From Candidatus Poribacteria bacterium (GTDB lineage Bacteria; Poribacteria; WGA-4E; WGA-3G), in assembly GCA_022819945.1 (NCBI GenBank), contig JAJEGI010000137.1, forward strand, positions 1-64,000: a stretch of DNA of 64,000 nucleotides, in the 5' to 3' direction. The position numbers were made by a program, and so were the translations under genes. The notes under the pieces were generated by a model. It saw only the letters and a program-made list of their open reading frames with translations. It was not told where the DNA came from and did not search any database. Of this stretch, positions 1 to 8,788 are shown in pieces (the stretch's first letter is position 1; each line of letters starts with the position of its first letter).

Positions 1-14
1 TCACTCGGTTTGAT

Positions 15-55
15 GGTAGAGACCGCCCCAAGCGGAGCGGGTGACATTCTCTACC
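15..55. repeat. Short imperfect hairpin at the window edge
   Basis: GGTAGAGA at 15-22 pairs with TCTCTACC at 48-55, and the interior is GC-rich. Flanking TCACT at 1-5 and AAGTGA at 56-61 extend the symmetry imperfectly. It may be the end of a small repeat cut by the window edge. There is no T-run, so I do not call it a terminator. Confidence 0.35.
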
Positions 56-157
56 AAGTGATGTTCTGAATATTATACAATTTTTTGTATTTTTTGTCAA
101 TTTTTAAAATTTCTACAAGTCATAAACGACTAATTCCGAAAGTATTGAAAGGAGAAA

Positions 158-2365
158 ATGACGACTCCGTTGAAATCTGCTATAGTAACGTACATGCTCC
201 TAATCCTTGCTTCCGCTGTGAATGCTGCCAACGCCCAAGAACCCCTACCCTTAACCCTCTTTACAGAATCCATCCAAATTGACGGCTTAAGCAACGAACC
301 CGAATGGCAGCGGATTGAGCCACTACCAATGATCATGTATAAACCCATTTATAAGGGCGAACCGACTGAGAGAACTGAGGTCAGAATTGCTTATGATAAG
401 GATTATCTGTATTGTTCAGCACGGTGTTATGATACCGATCCCGCTGGGATTCGTGTAAACTCATTGTATCGGGACAGGTCAAGCAAGGATGATAAATTTG
501 GAATCATTCTTGATACCTTCAACGATAAGGAAAGCGCGCTATCATTTTGGACAACCCCCGCTGGTATTCGAGGCGATGAAGCTATCTTTAATGATGGCAA
601 ATCGGATAACAAAAATTGGAATACCTATTGGGATGTCGCCACGGTTGAAAATGAAGAGGGGTGGTTTGTTGAAATACGTATCCCGTTTTCCAGTCTCGGT
701 TTTCAGGATAAAGAGGGTAGGGTTGTTATGGGGGTGATCGTTTATCGGAATATTGCGCGAAAAAACGAACGAGTTATCTTCCCCGATCTGTCTCCAGAGC
801 GTGGGATTGATACACCCTCGCGAGCGCAGCCTATCGTTTTAAATCAGGTTTACAGTCGAAAACCAATTTACTTTACGCCTTACGCCATCGGAGGCCTCGA
901 ACAAACACCCGCGTTAAACGATACCGAAACCGCCTATCAACTCGAAAATAAGTTGGCGAGAAATATTGGACTTGATATTAAATATAATGTCACCAGCAAC
1001 CTCACTTTGGACACCACACTAAATCCTGACTTTGCCCAAGCAGAAGCTGATGATCAGCAGGTTAATCTAAGCCGATTTTCACTCTTCTTTCCAGAAAAAC
1101 GTCAATTTTTTCAAGAACGTTCCGGGATTTTCGCCTTCAATTTCATTGATCGTGCTCGACTTTTTCATAGCCGCCGAATCGGCATTCAAGACGATGAACA
1201 AATCCCGATCATTGGTGGCGCAAGACTCGTCGGACGGGTCGGAAGTTGGGATCTCGGTTTTCTTGACATGCAAACCGCGCGTAAAGAAAACATCCCCAGC
1301 GAAAACTTCGGAGTACTCCGGCTCCGTCGGCAAGTTCTTAATCCGTATTCCTATGCTGGCATCATGCTAACAAATCGTGTGGATGAGGAAGGAAATTACA
1401 ACTTCGCCTATGGCGTTGATAGCATTCTCCGACTCTTTGGAAGAGAATATTTAACCCTTAAGTGGGGACAAACTTTTGAAGATAAAATCATTCAAAAGCA
1501 AACATTCAATTTTTTCGAGACAGCGATGTTTCTCGCAGAAATCACCCGACGCACCGATGTTGGATTCGATTACGAACTCAGTGCAGCACGGAGAGGCAAG
1601 GACTTTTTGCCCGGACTCGGATATACAAAACGAAAGGATTTCACGCAACTGAAGTGGGGGGCGCGTTATGATTGGCTCATGAAAAAAGGAACCGCAATTA
1701 GACGGGTGAGCCCGCTACAATTCGCAGGGTTCGTTGTGCTCCGGAATGAAGATAGTTCCGTGGAATCCGCGCAACTCGACTATGATATAGATATAGAGTG
1801 GAAGTCCGGGACAGGCGCAGCACTCGACTTTCAAATGGATTATGAAGACCTCACCAAAGATGAGGATTTTCCGAAAGACACGGTGGTGCCAGCGGGCAGT
1901 TACACTACCTTTGAGGTTAAAGGCAAGTTTGATATGCCCGGTAAAAAATTGCTCCGTGCTGATTTCGATTGGGCTTTCGGCGGTTTTTTTGATGGATGGC
2001 GACTCGAATGTAGCGTTAAACCAACTTGGAATGTGTCCCGACATCTCGAAATGAGCAGTGAGTATGAAGTTAATGTTATCCGTTTCCCCGAACGCAATCA
2101 GGGGTTTAATGCACATGTCGTTCGATTGCGGACCCGCGCAGCGATGAACACACACATCTCTCTGAATGCGTTTGTACAATACAATAGTGCTAATGATCGC
2201 TTTTCAACAAATATCCGGTTTCGATATAACTTTCGTGAAGGGAGTGACCTGTGGTTAGTTTACAATGAGAATCTCAACACATACACAGAAGATAAAGTAC
2301 CAAGAAAATTGTTGACGAGGGGACGCACAGTGCTACTAAAGTATACGAATACATTCGGCATATAA
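158..2365 (+). CDS. DUF5916-type outer-membrane protein with CBM9-like N-terminal domain
   Basis: 735 residues. An N-terminal signal peptide ends near ANAQ at about residue 27. Residues about 30-215 resemble the carbohydrate-binding family 9-like domain seen at the front of DUF5916 proteins (IDGLSNEPEW, then alternating strands ending in EIRIPFSSLGF). The rest is rich in alternating aromatic strands typical of an outer-membrane beta barrel, and contains the family hallmark FFPEKRQFFQE near residue 310. The start is set by GGAG at 151-154 just before ATG 158. A strong hairpin terminator lies about 100 bp after the stop, so it is probably monocistronic. The family is common in Bacteroidetes and related diderms, but its substrate is not established; a role in handling sugars or peptides at the cell surface is inference. 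Confidence 0.8.
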   Translation: MTTPLKSAIVTYMLLILASAVNAANAQEPLPLTLFTESIQIDGLSNEPEWQRIEPLPMIMYKPIYKGEPTERTEVRIAYDKDYLYCSARCYDTDPAGIRVNSLYRDRSSKDDKFGIILDTFNDKESALSFWTTPAGIRGDEAIFNDGKSDNKNWNTYWDVATVENEEGWFVEIRIPFSSLGFQDKEGRVVMGVIVYRNIARKNERVIFPDLSPERGIDTPSRAQPIVLNQVYSRKPIYFTPYAIGGLEQTPALNDTETAYQLENKLARNIGLDIKYNVTSNLTLDTTLNPDFAQAEADDQQVNLSRFSLFFPEKRQFFQERSGIFAFNFIDRARLFHSRRIGIQDDEQIPIIGGARLVGRVGSWDLGFLDMQTARKENIPSENFGVLRLRRQVLNPYSYAGIMLTNRVDEEGNYNFAYGVDSILRLFGREYLTLKWGQTFEDKIIQKQTFNFFETAMFLAEITRRTDVGFDYELSAARRGKDFLPGLGYTKRKDFTQLKWGARYDWLMKKGTAIRRVSPLQFAGFVVLRNEDSSVESAQLDYDIDIEWKSGTGAALDFQMDYEDLTKDEDFPKDTVVPAGSYTTFEVKGKFDMPGKKLLRADFDWAFGGFFDGWRLECSVKPTWNVSRHLEMSSEYEVNVIRFPERNQGFNAHVVRLRTRAAMNTHISLNAFVQYNSANDRFSTNIRFRYNFREGSDLWLVYNENLNTYTEDKVPRKLLTRGRTVLLKYTNTFGI

Positions 2366-2462
2366 CGTGGAACCCATTTGCGCATGTGTTGAAGTTGTGT
2401 CTGCATGAAGTTTGATCCCATAGAACCATCCCAAGGAGTTCTTGGCGCGCTGGGTTATTAGT

Positions 2463-2495
2463 AAGGCGAGGTTTTCTGACCTCGCCTTATTTTTA
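2463..2495 (+). terminator. Rho-independent terminator after the DUF5916 gene
   Basis: A perfect 10-bp inverted repeat, AAGGCGAGGT (2463-2472) and ACCTCGCCTT (2479-2488), with a 6-nt loop is followed by ATTTTTATTT. Its position 98 bp after the upstream stop fits termination of that gene. Confidence 0.8.
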
Positions 2496-2898
2496 TTTAA
2501 AGCAAAATCCGAAAGTTTACACTTGCCTTAAAATATCGTATAGCGTATAGTTACATATAGACTTAATTGTTTTTAAATTTTAATAATATTTATAATTGAT
2601 CTATTATAACCAAAGTTGCCATTTGTATATTAGATATCTGATGTCGTCTGCATCGGATATTTCAACGCTTTCAAGTGTTTTTTGAATACCTTACAGCAAG
2701 CATTTTTTTGTCATCGCAACAAGCATAAAGCAGCTCTGTGAATAAAGGTAGCAGCTCTGATAAAATATTTTTTTCACGTGATGTAACGTTTTTGAAAAAA
2801 AATGTGTCTTTAACAATAGCACTTATAATGACTTCATATTGTAATAACATAATTGTGTGGACTGTATTGCACAAAGTTTCGGACTCAGCACTTAATTA
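2496..2898. other. AT-rich spacer without a recognisable gene
   Basis: About 400 bp of AT-rich sequence. The longest open frame here (minus strand, 2671-2874, 67 codons) has no ribosome binding site, resembles no family I know and looks like chance. I see no repeat or RNA gene. Confidence 0.5.
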
Positions 2899-3066
2899 GA
2901 TGTTGATGGTAGATTCCCTCACCCTGAAACTGGTATCGGTCTATGGCTAATTTCAAATGATACCCTTGATGTCAAAGATAAGGCACTCCCTGACAGGCTG
3001 TTTAATGCATCCGATCCTGACGGGGATGACTACGGCGGTCGTTTCGCATTCGTTATTCCCAAATAA
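2899..3066 (+). pseudogene. Remnant of the 3' end of an unknown coding sequence
   Basis: An open frame of 55 sense codons reads as compact protein-like sequence, starting DVDGRFPHPETG and ending GRFAFVIPK at a TAA at 3064-3066. It has no start codon and is closed upstream by an in-frame TAA two codons before 2899. The composition looks like coding sequence, with D/G-rich turns and no low complexity, unlike the AT-rich spacer before it. I do not recognise the family. The simplest reading is the tail of a deleted gene, but chance cannot be excluded. Confidence 0.35.
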
Positions 3067-3169
3067 ATAGGACACAGCCCTTATATCCAACAACACCTAA
3101 TACGCTTGATAAACATAAGGAATATTTTATCATTCATGAGATTAACATTATTTGCTATAGGAGATTGAG

Positions 3170-3796
3170 ATGTTGAAGATTGTGGTTCTATTTCCTATTA
3201 TCGTGCTGAGTGCGGCTCTTCTCAGTTGCGGGATAGAGCTGGAAAGAGATACCGGTACTGAAGATGAAATTACGCCAGCGCGAATATCAACAGAAGATTT
3301 GTTAGACACTTGGATACTCTGGACTGTTGACGACGAAACTCCGACGGTGGATCTCGTGAAAGGGCAGAATTTCAGAGAGGGTTCACTGACAACACTTGTT
3401 TTCCTGGATAAAGATAGGTATACCTTGACTATAGATTATAGTCTCGGCACCGAGAGGATAGCTGATGGATACGTCTTTATCGTTTGGCGTGCAGAAGGCA
3501 CATACAGCTTATCTGCGGGAACCTTAACCTTCCTTACAGTAAAATGGGATGTAGGAGTTCGGTCTCTCGGTTTAAGAGGGGATAATAAGGCTTTAGCAGA
3601 ATCCTTGAAAGAAGAATTTAACGCTTTCGGAGCAGGTGCCATCCACGACTTAGCGTGGCCGTTTGATAACCAGACGGGCCTTCTCATGACAAAACAGGGC
3701 ACAGGCACTAAATATTTTTTTAAAAGGGAAACAGCCTTATTTGAGGAAGGCTATTGGACGGATGAGCGAGAGTATTTTTATGGCTTTGATGAGTAA
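3170..3796 (+). CDS. Hypothetical lipoprotein, 208 aa
   Basis: The N-terminus is a lipoprotein signal peptide with lipobox LLSC (Cys 20), followed by an acidic linker. The mature part (about residues 40-200) has alternating strands and a central section resembling lipocalin-like or META-type small beta domains (LLDTWILWTVDDE, then GTYSLSAGTLTF), but I cannot assign a family. AGGAG about 8 nt before ATG 3170 supports the start. Its stop is followed after about 10 bp by a broken FlgD-like tail (3807-4242). This gene may be the surviving front of a longer secreted protein, or simply an independent lipoprotein; both readings are inference. Confidence 0.65.
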   Translation: MLKIVVLFPIIVLSAALLSCGIELERDTGTEDEITPARISTEDLLDTWILWTVDDETPTVDLVKGQNFREGSLTTLVFLDKDRYTLTIDYSLGTERIADGYVFIVWRAEGTYSLSAGTLTFLTVKWDVGVRSLGLRGDNKALAESLKEEFNAFGAGAIHDLAWPFDNQTGLLMTKQGTGTKYFFKRETALFEEGYWTDEREYFYGFDE

Positions 3797-3806
3797 CACC
3801 CGCTGA

Positions 3807-4242
3807 TACAAAGTTTACGCTGAGGGCACTCTGACAAGAGAACAAGTGCAACAATGGCTCTCCGAAGCGCGGCAGTTCAACCTCACAGATGCAACCACAT
3901 AACGAGGCATTCTCTACCTGAAGCAACTTTTGGCGGCTTTAACACCGAAGGAGACTGCCCAGTTCCCTAACTACCCGAATCCGTTCAACCCTGAAACGTG
4001 GATACCGTATCAACTTGCAAAAGCCGCAGATGTTACGGTGACGATTTATGCGGTAGATGGCACAGTGGTTCGCACCTTGGCGTTGGGGCATCAACCTATT
4101 GGTATCTATCAGGGCAAAAGTCGTGCGGCGTATTGGGACGGCAGAAATAACGTAGGTGAACCCGTGGCGAGTGGTATCTATTTCTACACACTCACCGCAG
4201 GCGATTTTTTCCGGCACGCGAAAAATGTTGATAACGAAGTGA
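3807..4242 (+). pseudogene. Broken C-terminal FlgD-like tail module (copy 1)
   Basis: The frame opens after TGA 3804-3806. It reads the linker VQQWLSEARQFNL, then an in-frame TAA at 3900-3902, then RGILYLKQLLAALTPKE and the tail NYPNPFNPETWIPYQ, and continues to SGIYFYTLTAGD. In the T6 run at 4205-4210 one extra T shifts the frame; removing it restores a normal ending (SGTRKMLITK, stop TGA 4240-4242). The intact WD40 gene at 5300-7939 ends in the same linker and tail. The module therefore carries two independent lesions, a nonsense codon and a +1 frameshift, and has lost its upstream protein. In the literature such tails are FlgD Ig-like or type IX-like sorting domains of secreted proteins. 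Confidence 0.85.
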
Positions 4243-4565
4243 GGATTTTAAGAAATAATGATAACCCAAGTTGCTACTCACAGATTTTGGGTTTTTGCTG
4301 GGGTGTTTCTGCGTATTTCAATGAGGTTTTCAACCCCTTTCCGTATCGCAGAGGGGTAATATATCTATAGAAAATGATGTATCCAACCTCTTGCACTCCA
4401 GCGGAGTGCTATGTGTATAAAAAGGTGGCAACTTGCGTTAATAATATTTTCAACTCTCAATAACACTGAAATCGCTAAAGACGCGAGTTCTCAACTCTCA
4501 GAAGACTGCCCCTATTGTCAGTTAGGTGATACTTCCCTATTTTTGCAGCTTGAAGGTAGTATTTG
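4243..4565. other. Intergenic spacer with two small hairpins
   Basis: AACCCAA (4263-4269) pairs with TTGGGTT (4287-4293) and is followed by a short T-run, a weak terminator-like structure after the broken tail gene. GCACTCC (4393-4399) and GGAGTGC (4403-4409) form a tight 7-bp hairpin with a 3-nt loop. No coding sequence is supported apart from the frameshifted read-through of the pseudogene. Confidence 0.4.
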
Positions 4566-5110
4566 ATGAAAAAAATTATAAACGTTTTCGTGTTCATAAT
4601 GATGGGTCTTTCCCTCAGTTGCGGTTTAGATACTGAGGATGAAGGTATTACAGAACCGGAGCCTGTGAAATTTAGACATGCTATACCAGAAAGAGGTAGT
4701 CTACTGCACTTCGATGAATCTATTACTATTTTTTTTAATCGCATCCCAGAAACCCTCATCGTAGTCCCCGGAACAGTGGCTACACAAACATTGCCCCTGT
4801 TGGCAGTTATTCCGAAAATGGCTACGGTCTGTTTGATATGGCAGGTAACGTTTTGGAGTGGTGCCTTGACGAATACGATGCAAATTTTTATGGTGTTTCT
4901 CAAGGTGAGAACCCGCTATCGGGTACAAACACACCAAAAGAGATAAGCGAAAACTTTGAAACCGTTGAAACTATTCGAGTGCTACGCGGTGGCTCTTGGA
5001 TTGTTAATTCAGCCGGTGTCCGAAGTAGTGCCCGCTTCACACTCATGCCTGAAAGCGTACACAACACCGTTGGATTCCGGTGTGTCATAGATTTAGATGT
5101 TGTAGAATAG
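4566..5110 (+). pseudogene. Internally deleted lipoprotein with Ig-like start and SUMF1 (FGE-like) end
   Basis: ATG 4566 (GAAGG upstream) begins a lipoprotein signal with lipobox SLSC and an acidic linker, then a stretch like the start of a Big_5-type Ig-like domain (ESITIFFNRIPETLIVV). From about 4750 the same frame becomes meaningless, while a different frame, open after a TAA near 4735, encodes the end of a formylglycine-generating-enzyme/SUMF1 domain: NGYGLFDMAGNVLEWC, then VLRGGSW, then GFRCV, stop at 5110. Lipoprotein-Ig-SUMF1 proteins are a known architecture. I infer one gene that lost its middle, most of the Ig domain and the front of SUMF1, by an out-of-frame deletion. Only the last third or so of a SUMF1 domain remains, so no activity is expected. 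Confidence 0.75.
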
Positions 5111-5132
5111 TATGAACGGCATATTAGTGTGC

Positions 5133-5284
5133 ACCTTGACGTTTGGGCATCAACCTCTGGATATCTATCAAAGCAAAACCGTGCGGCGTATTGGGATGGG
5201 AGAAACGATGTCGGTGAACCCGTGGCGAGTAGTGTCGATTTTTATTTGCTCACCGCAGCCCGGAAACTGTTGATACGAAAATGA
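5133..5284 (+). pseudogene. Degraded FlgD-like tail fragment (copy 2)
   Basis: Two frames together encode TLTFGHQPLDIYQSK, RAAYWDGRNDVGEPVASS and, after loss of about ten codons, ARKLLIRK with stop TGA 5282-5284. These match the second half of the tail in the intact gene next door (IGHQSVGVYESRSRAAYWD and MLIRK). A missing A near 5177 causes the frameshift. This fragment lies directly upstream of the intact gene and overlaps its likely promoter and leader. Confidence 0.75.
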
Positions 5285-5299
5285 AAGGAAACCTTTCTT

Positions 5300-7939
5300 A
5301 TGAAAACAAAATTTTATCTATTTTTGACTTTTCTTTTAACGATTTCTGCATTTATACCAAACATTTTTGCCCAAGATTCTCCACAATGGCACTTACCAGA
5401 AGGAGCAAAAGCACGGATCGGTAAAGGCGCAATAAGTGAAATAGCCTATTCACCTGATGGCACGCGTCTGGCGGTTGCGAGCAGTATCGGTATTTGGATC
5501 TACGATGCACAAACCGGTGAAGAACTTGACTTGATCAGTGGGCATACGGATTGGGTATTGAGCATTGCGTTTTCTCCTGATGGACAGACGCTCGCAAGTG
5601 GGAGTATGGACTCAACCATCCGCCTGTGGGATGCTGCGACAGGTAGACACCTCCGAACACTCACGGGGCATGCGTATAGTGTCTATAATGTTGCGTTTTC
5701 TCGTAATGGTCGCACACTCACAAGTAGTGGAGACGGGAACCTTCTTCTGTGGAATGTCAGAACAGGCGAGCTGATACGCCGTCTCGTGAGTTGGGAGAGT
5801 TATCAAACAAGACATCTGTGGAATGCTGATACAGGTGAACATCTACGCATGCTGAGAGTGGATAGATATTGGCTAGTCGGGTCGGGCCATCCGTTGAGCC
5901 CAGATGGTCACACCCTCGTGAGTTGGGATGTTGATGGAACCCTCCATCTGTGGAATGTTGATACAGGAGAACATCTGTGGAATGTTGATACTACAGGGGT
6001 ACATCAGCACACGCTTGAGGGGCAAGTTGACGACATTGTGTTCTCTCCAGATAGTGACTTCTTCGCCACTTATACTGGTAACTGGGGAACTGTCGGTCTG
6101 TGGAATGCTGATACAGGTGAGCATCTGCACACGCTTAGCGCATCCAGTCCCTTGGCGTTCAGTCCCGATGGAAGGACGCTCGCAAGTAGCAGCGGTTCGG
6201 GTCTAACTTTGTGGGATGTGGCAACGGGTGAAAACATCAAAACCCTCAGGGTGGACGCGCGTATTAGCGTAACATTCTCTCCAGATGGCCGGACCCTCGT
6301 TGGCGCAGGTTCAGACGGAGCCATCCGTTTTTGGGATGTAAAGACAGGCGAGCATCTCCGCACGATTGAAGGGCATATAGTTCCGAGCGAAACCCTCGGG
6401 TTCAGTCCCGATGGACAGATGCTCGCAAGTGGTGGGTACCACTCGGACGGGCCCAGTCTATGGGATGCTGCGACAGGTAGACACCTTCGCACGCTTACAG
6501 CGAATAGGCAGTTTGCCCCTTTAGAGAGCGTAGTGTTCTCCCCTGACGGTAAGACGCTTGCAGGTGGGACTCAGTTTCCGTGGAGGGAAGCGGACACTAC
6601 CATCCTTTTGTGGAATGTTGCTACCGGAGACCTCATCCACACGTTCGGAGGACCTACGAGGTGGGTCCTAAGCGTAGTGTTCAGTCCGGATGGACAGACG
6701 CTCGCAAGTGGAAGTCATGACAGCACCGTCCGTTTGTGGGATGTAACAACGGGTGAAAACATCAAAACTCTCAGAGGGCATACGGAAAGAGTCAGAAGCG
6801 TAGTGTTCAGTCCGGATGGACAGACGCTCGCAAGTGGGAGTGAGGACTCTACCATCCGTCTATGGGATGTTGCAACCGGTGATCTCCTTCAAACACTTAC
6901 AGAGCATCCGGATTCTGTCCTGAGTGTGTCGTTCAGTCCCAATGGACAAGCACTCGCAAGTGGCGGTGAGGACAGTATCATCCGTCTATGGAATACTAAC
7001 ACCGGCGAACCGATTCGCACCCTCAGTGGCACCCTTAGTGGACGTATGTATGTTAATAGCGTTGTGTTTTCTCCGGATGGGCGGACGCTCGCAAGTGGCG
7101 GTTCGGACAGCACCACAAGTGGAGTCTGGGACAGCACCATCCATTTTTGGGAGGTTAGCACAGGCAGACATCTGCGCACTCTCAGGCATATAAGTGGTGG
7201 GGTCGCAAGCGTTGTGTTTTCTCCCGATGGGCAGACGCTCGCCAGTGGGGGTTCGGACGGGACGGTGCTTCTGTGGAAGCTCAAGGAACTCATACATACC
7301 GACACTGTATTGACAGATCGTATGGCTGAAGATGTCAACGGGGATGGTGTCATTGATGTAGAGGATTTAGTACTGGTTGCTGCCAGTTTTGGCGCGGCAC
7401 CTATACCGGGTGTACTACCGAATACGGATGTTAACGGGGATGGCGTAGTCAATAATGAAGATGTCACTTTGGTTTTAGCGGCATTGGAGGCGACAGCCAC
7501 ACCCGCCGGGCCCTCTTTTGATACGCAGCCGACCGTGGCGAGCCTACAGCACTGGATCGCAGAAGCGAAACGCCGTAACACCGGAGACGCCACTTTCCAA
7601 CGTGGAATCCTCATCTTAGAGCAACTTCTTGTTGCATTGACACCAAAAGAGACGGCACTGTTACCGAACTATCCGAACCCTTTCAATCCTGAGACATGGA
7701 TTCCGTATCAGTTAGCAAAGTCTGCGGATGTCAGTATATCCATCTATGCAGCAGATGGGACATTGGTGCGAACACTTGAAATAGGACATCAGTCTGTCGG
7801 GGTCTATGAATCTCGAAGTCGTGCAGCGTATTGGGACAGCGGAAACCAACTTGGTGAACCTGTGGCGAGTGGTGTGTATTTCTACACACTCACCGCAGGA
7901 GAGTTCACAGCAACACGGAAAATGTTAATAAGGAAGTAA
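5300..7939 (+). CDS. Secreted WD40-repeat protein with dockerin-like repeats and FlgD-like tail
   Basis: 879 residues. A signal peptide (residues 1-25, ending NIFAQ) is followed by roughly 13-14 WD40 repeats (about 35-670) with recurring FSPDGQTLASGS and IRLWD blade motifs. Residues about 675-735 hold two Ca-binding dockerin-type loops (DVNGDGVIDVEDL and DVNGDGVVNNEDV). A helical linker (SLQHWIAEAKRRN) leads to the C-terminal FlgD Ig-like module starting NYPNPFNPETWIPYQ and ending MLIRK. AAAGGAAA before ATG 5300 supports the start. I infer an exported scaffold-like propeller whose tail directs secretion or surface attachment; dockerin-type EF-hands here need not mean a cellulosome. The blades are highly similar in DNA, suggesting recent internal expansion. 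Two broken tails of the same type lie immediately upstream. Confidence 0.9.
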   Translation: MKTKFYLFLTFLLTISAFIPNIFAQDSPQWHLPEGAKARIGKGAISEIAYSPDGTRLAVASSIGIWIYDAQTGEELDLISGHTDWVLSIAFSPDGQTLASGSMDSTIRLWDAATGRHLRTLTGHAYSVYNVAFSRNGRTLTSSGDGNLLLWNVRTGELIRRLVSWESYQTRHLWNADTGEHLRMLRVDRYWLVGSGHPLSPDGHTLVSWDVDGTLHLWNVDTGEHLWNVDTTGVHQHTLEGQVDDIVFSPDSDFFATYTGNWGTVGLWNADTGEHLHTLSASSPLAFSPDGRTLASSSGSGLTLWDVATGENIKTLRVDARISVTFSPDGRTLVGAGSDGAIRFWDVKTGEHLRTIEGHIVPSETLGFSPDGQMLASGGYHSDGPSLWDAATGRHLRTLTANRQFAPLESVVFSPDGKTLAGGTQFPWREADTTILLWNVATGDLIHTFGGPTRWVLSVVFSPDGQTLASGSHDSTVRLWDVTTGENIKTLRGHTERVRSVVFSPDGQTLASGSEDSTIRLWDVATGDLLQTLTEHPDSVLSVSFSPNGQALASGGEDSIIRLWNTNTGEPIRTLSGTLSGRMYVNSVVFSPDGRTLASGGSDSTTSGVWDSTIHFWEVSTGRHLRTLRHISGGVASVVFSPDGQTLASGGSDGTVLLWKLKELIHTDTVLTDRMAEDVNGDGVIDVEDLVLVAASFGAAPIPGVLPNTDVNGDGVVNNEDVTLVLAALEATATPAGPSFDTQPTVASLQHWIAEAKRRNTGDATFQRGILILEQLLVALTPKETALLPNYPNPFNPETWIPYQLAKSADVSISIYAADGTLVRTLEIGHQSVGVYESRSRAAYWDSGNQLGEPVASGVYFYTLTAGEFTATRKMLIRK

Positions 7940-8033
7940 GGTCCATAGAAACGCAATTGCGCTACATGATTTGGTCGTAACCTAAATTGATGGAGCAAAA
8001 GATGAATACCTCTGGTAAGTGCCGCAAAAAATC

Positions 8034-8063
8034 TTGACTTTTTCCCATAAGAGCGGGTATAAT
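8034..8063 (+). promoter_or_regulatory. Sigma-70-type promoter
   Basis: TTGACT (8034-8039) and TATAAT (8058-8063) are separated by 18 bp. The first ATG lies only 6 nt after the -10 box (8070), so any product of the short frame that follows would be translated from a leaderless message. Confidence 0.6.
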
Positions 8064-8069
8064 ACTCGT

Positions 8070-8168
8070 ATGCTATATTATGATGAAATCTTCAAGTACG
8101 GCACTACGGAAATCACATAAGAATCTTCTTTTCATGAATACGTGATGCAACAAGGGCACACCGAATAA
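8070..8168 (+). pseudogene. Short interrupted ORF behind a strong promoter
   Basis: ATG 8070 starts MLYYDEIFKYGTTEIT, stopped by TAA 8118-8120. The same frame continues as ESSFHEYVMQQGHTE to a second TAA at 8166-8168. The continuity across the first stop suggests a small gene with a nonsense mutation, truncated further by the repeat element that begins 5 bp later (8173). I do not recognise the family. This is inference from a very short sequence. Confidence 0.3.
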
Positions 8169-8172
8169 GTAT

Positions 8173-8314
8173 TATAGTAAAACCCGTAATTACCTATACA
8201 CTCACAAAATGGCGAGGATACTAGGGGAAACACCCAAGCAAAAACACCCTCGCCAGCGGTGGGAGGGTGTTTGTTCTCTGATAAACTGTAAACTTATTTT
8301 CGGATTTTACTATA
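8173..8314. mobile_element. MITE-like element, copy A
   Basis: 142 bp bounded by 14-bp terminal inverted repeats, TATAGTAAAACCCG (8173-8186) and CGGATTTTACTATA (8301-8314), with one mismatch. The ends could include a TA target duplication. The copy at 13089-13207 lies in the opposite orientation and shares the ends and the adjoining stretches (TAATTACCTATACAC and AACTGTAAAC). The middle is a stem of GGCGAGG and CCTCGCC. In this copy its loop holds an extra module (about 8222-8249) that is also found at 45873-45900. No transposase is encoded, so movement in trans is presumed. Confidence 0.8.
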
Positions 8315-8367
8315 AAAGCACAGTGGCTACGCTCAACGAACGCTTCCCAAACGCCTGGAGGAAATCA

Positions 8368-8682
8368 ATGAACGATGATACGATAACAACTAAAGAGATG
8401 TTTGAGTTACTGCGTTCCGATATACAAAATCAGTCTTCCGAACTCAAAGCACAGATAACTGAGCTCAAGTCAGAGGTCTCCGATGTCCGATCAGAGCTCA
8501 AGGCACAGATCGCTGATGTCCGATCCGACATCCAATCTTTAGACGATCGACTTCGGAATGTTGAAACCGCTGTGGCAGGGACGACAGCCGTTGCGACGTA
8601 CAAGAAAACATTAATTGACTGGTTATTTCGGATTGCAGCCGCAGTCGGTGTCGGTGGAGCAATCAAGGCGTTTTTGTCTTGA
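8368..8682 (+). CDS. Small coiled-coil protein with C-terminal membrane helix, 104 aa
   Basis: ATG 8368 follows GGAGG with good spacing. The longer open frame from 8209 would translate the inside of the repeat element and is rejected. Residues about 15-70 are heptad-rich with repeated units (SELKAQI, DVRSEL/DVRSDI), predicting a long coiled coil. Residues about 80-102 are hydrophobic and glycine-rich (FRIAAAVGVGGAIKAFL), a likely membrane anchor. The layout resembles phage XhlA/holin-associated or DUF1640-like proteins, but I cannot assign a function. No phage genes surround it, and it converges with the glycosyltransferase gene at 8789. Confidence 0.7.
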   Translation: MNDDTITTKEMFELLRSDIQNQSSELKAQITELKSEVSDVRSELKAQIADVRSDIQSLDDRLRNVETAVAGTTAVATYKKTLIDWLFRIAAAVGVGGAIKAFLS

Positions 8683-8788
8683 AGGGAGTCGCGTTGGCGG
8701 AGCCGACAAGGGCAACGCATCCGTGTGCTTTCGCTTTTGAAGGAAGTTCATCCATGCCATCCGCCGTTAGCATTGTTACAATATTGTT

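Noticed and set aside
2671..2874. 67-codon open frame on the minus strand
   Set aside because: AT-rich spacer, no ribosome binding site, composition unlike neighbouring genes and no recognisable family.
5300..7939. Cellulosome component
   Set aside because: Only two dockerin-type loops are present; no cohesin, scaffoldin or glycoside hydrolase gene is in the window.
8209..8367. N-terminal extension of the small coiled-coil gene
   Set aside because: It translates the interior of the MITE-like element; ATG 8368 has a proper ribosome binding site.
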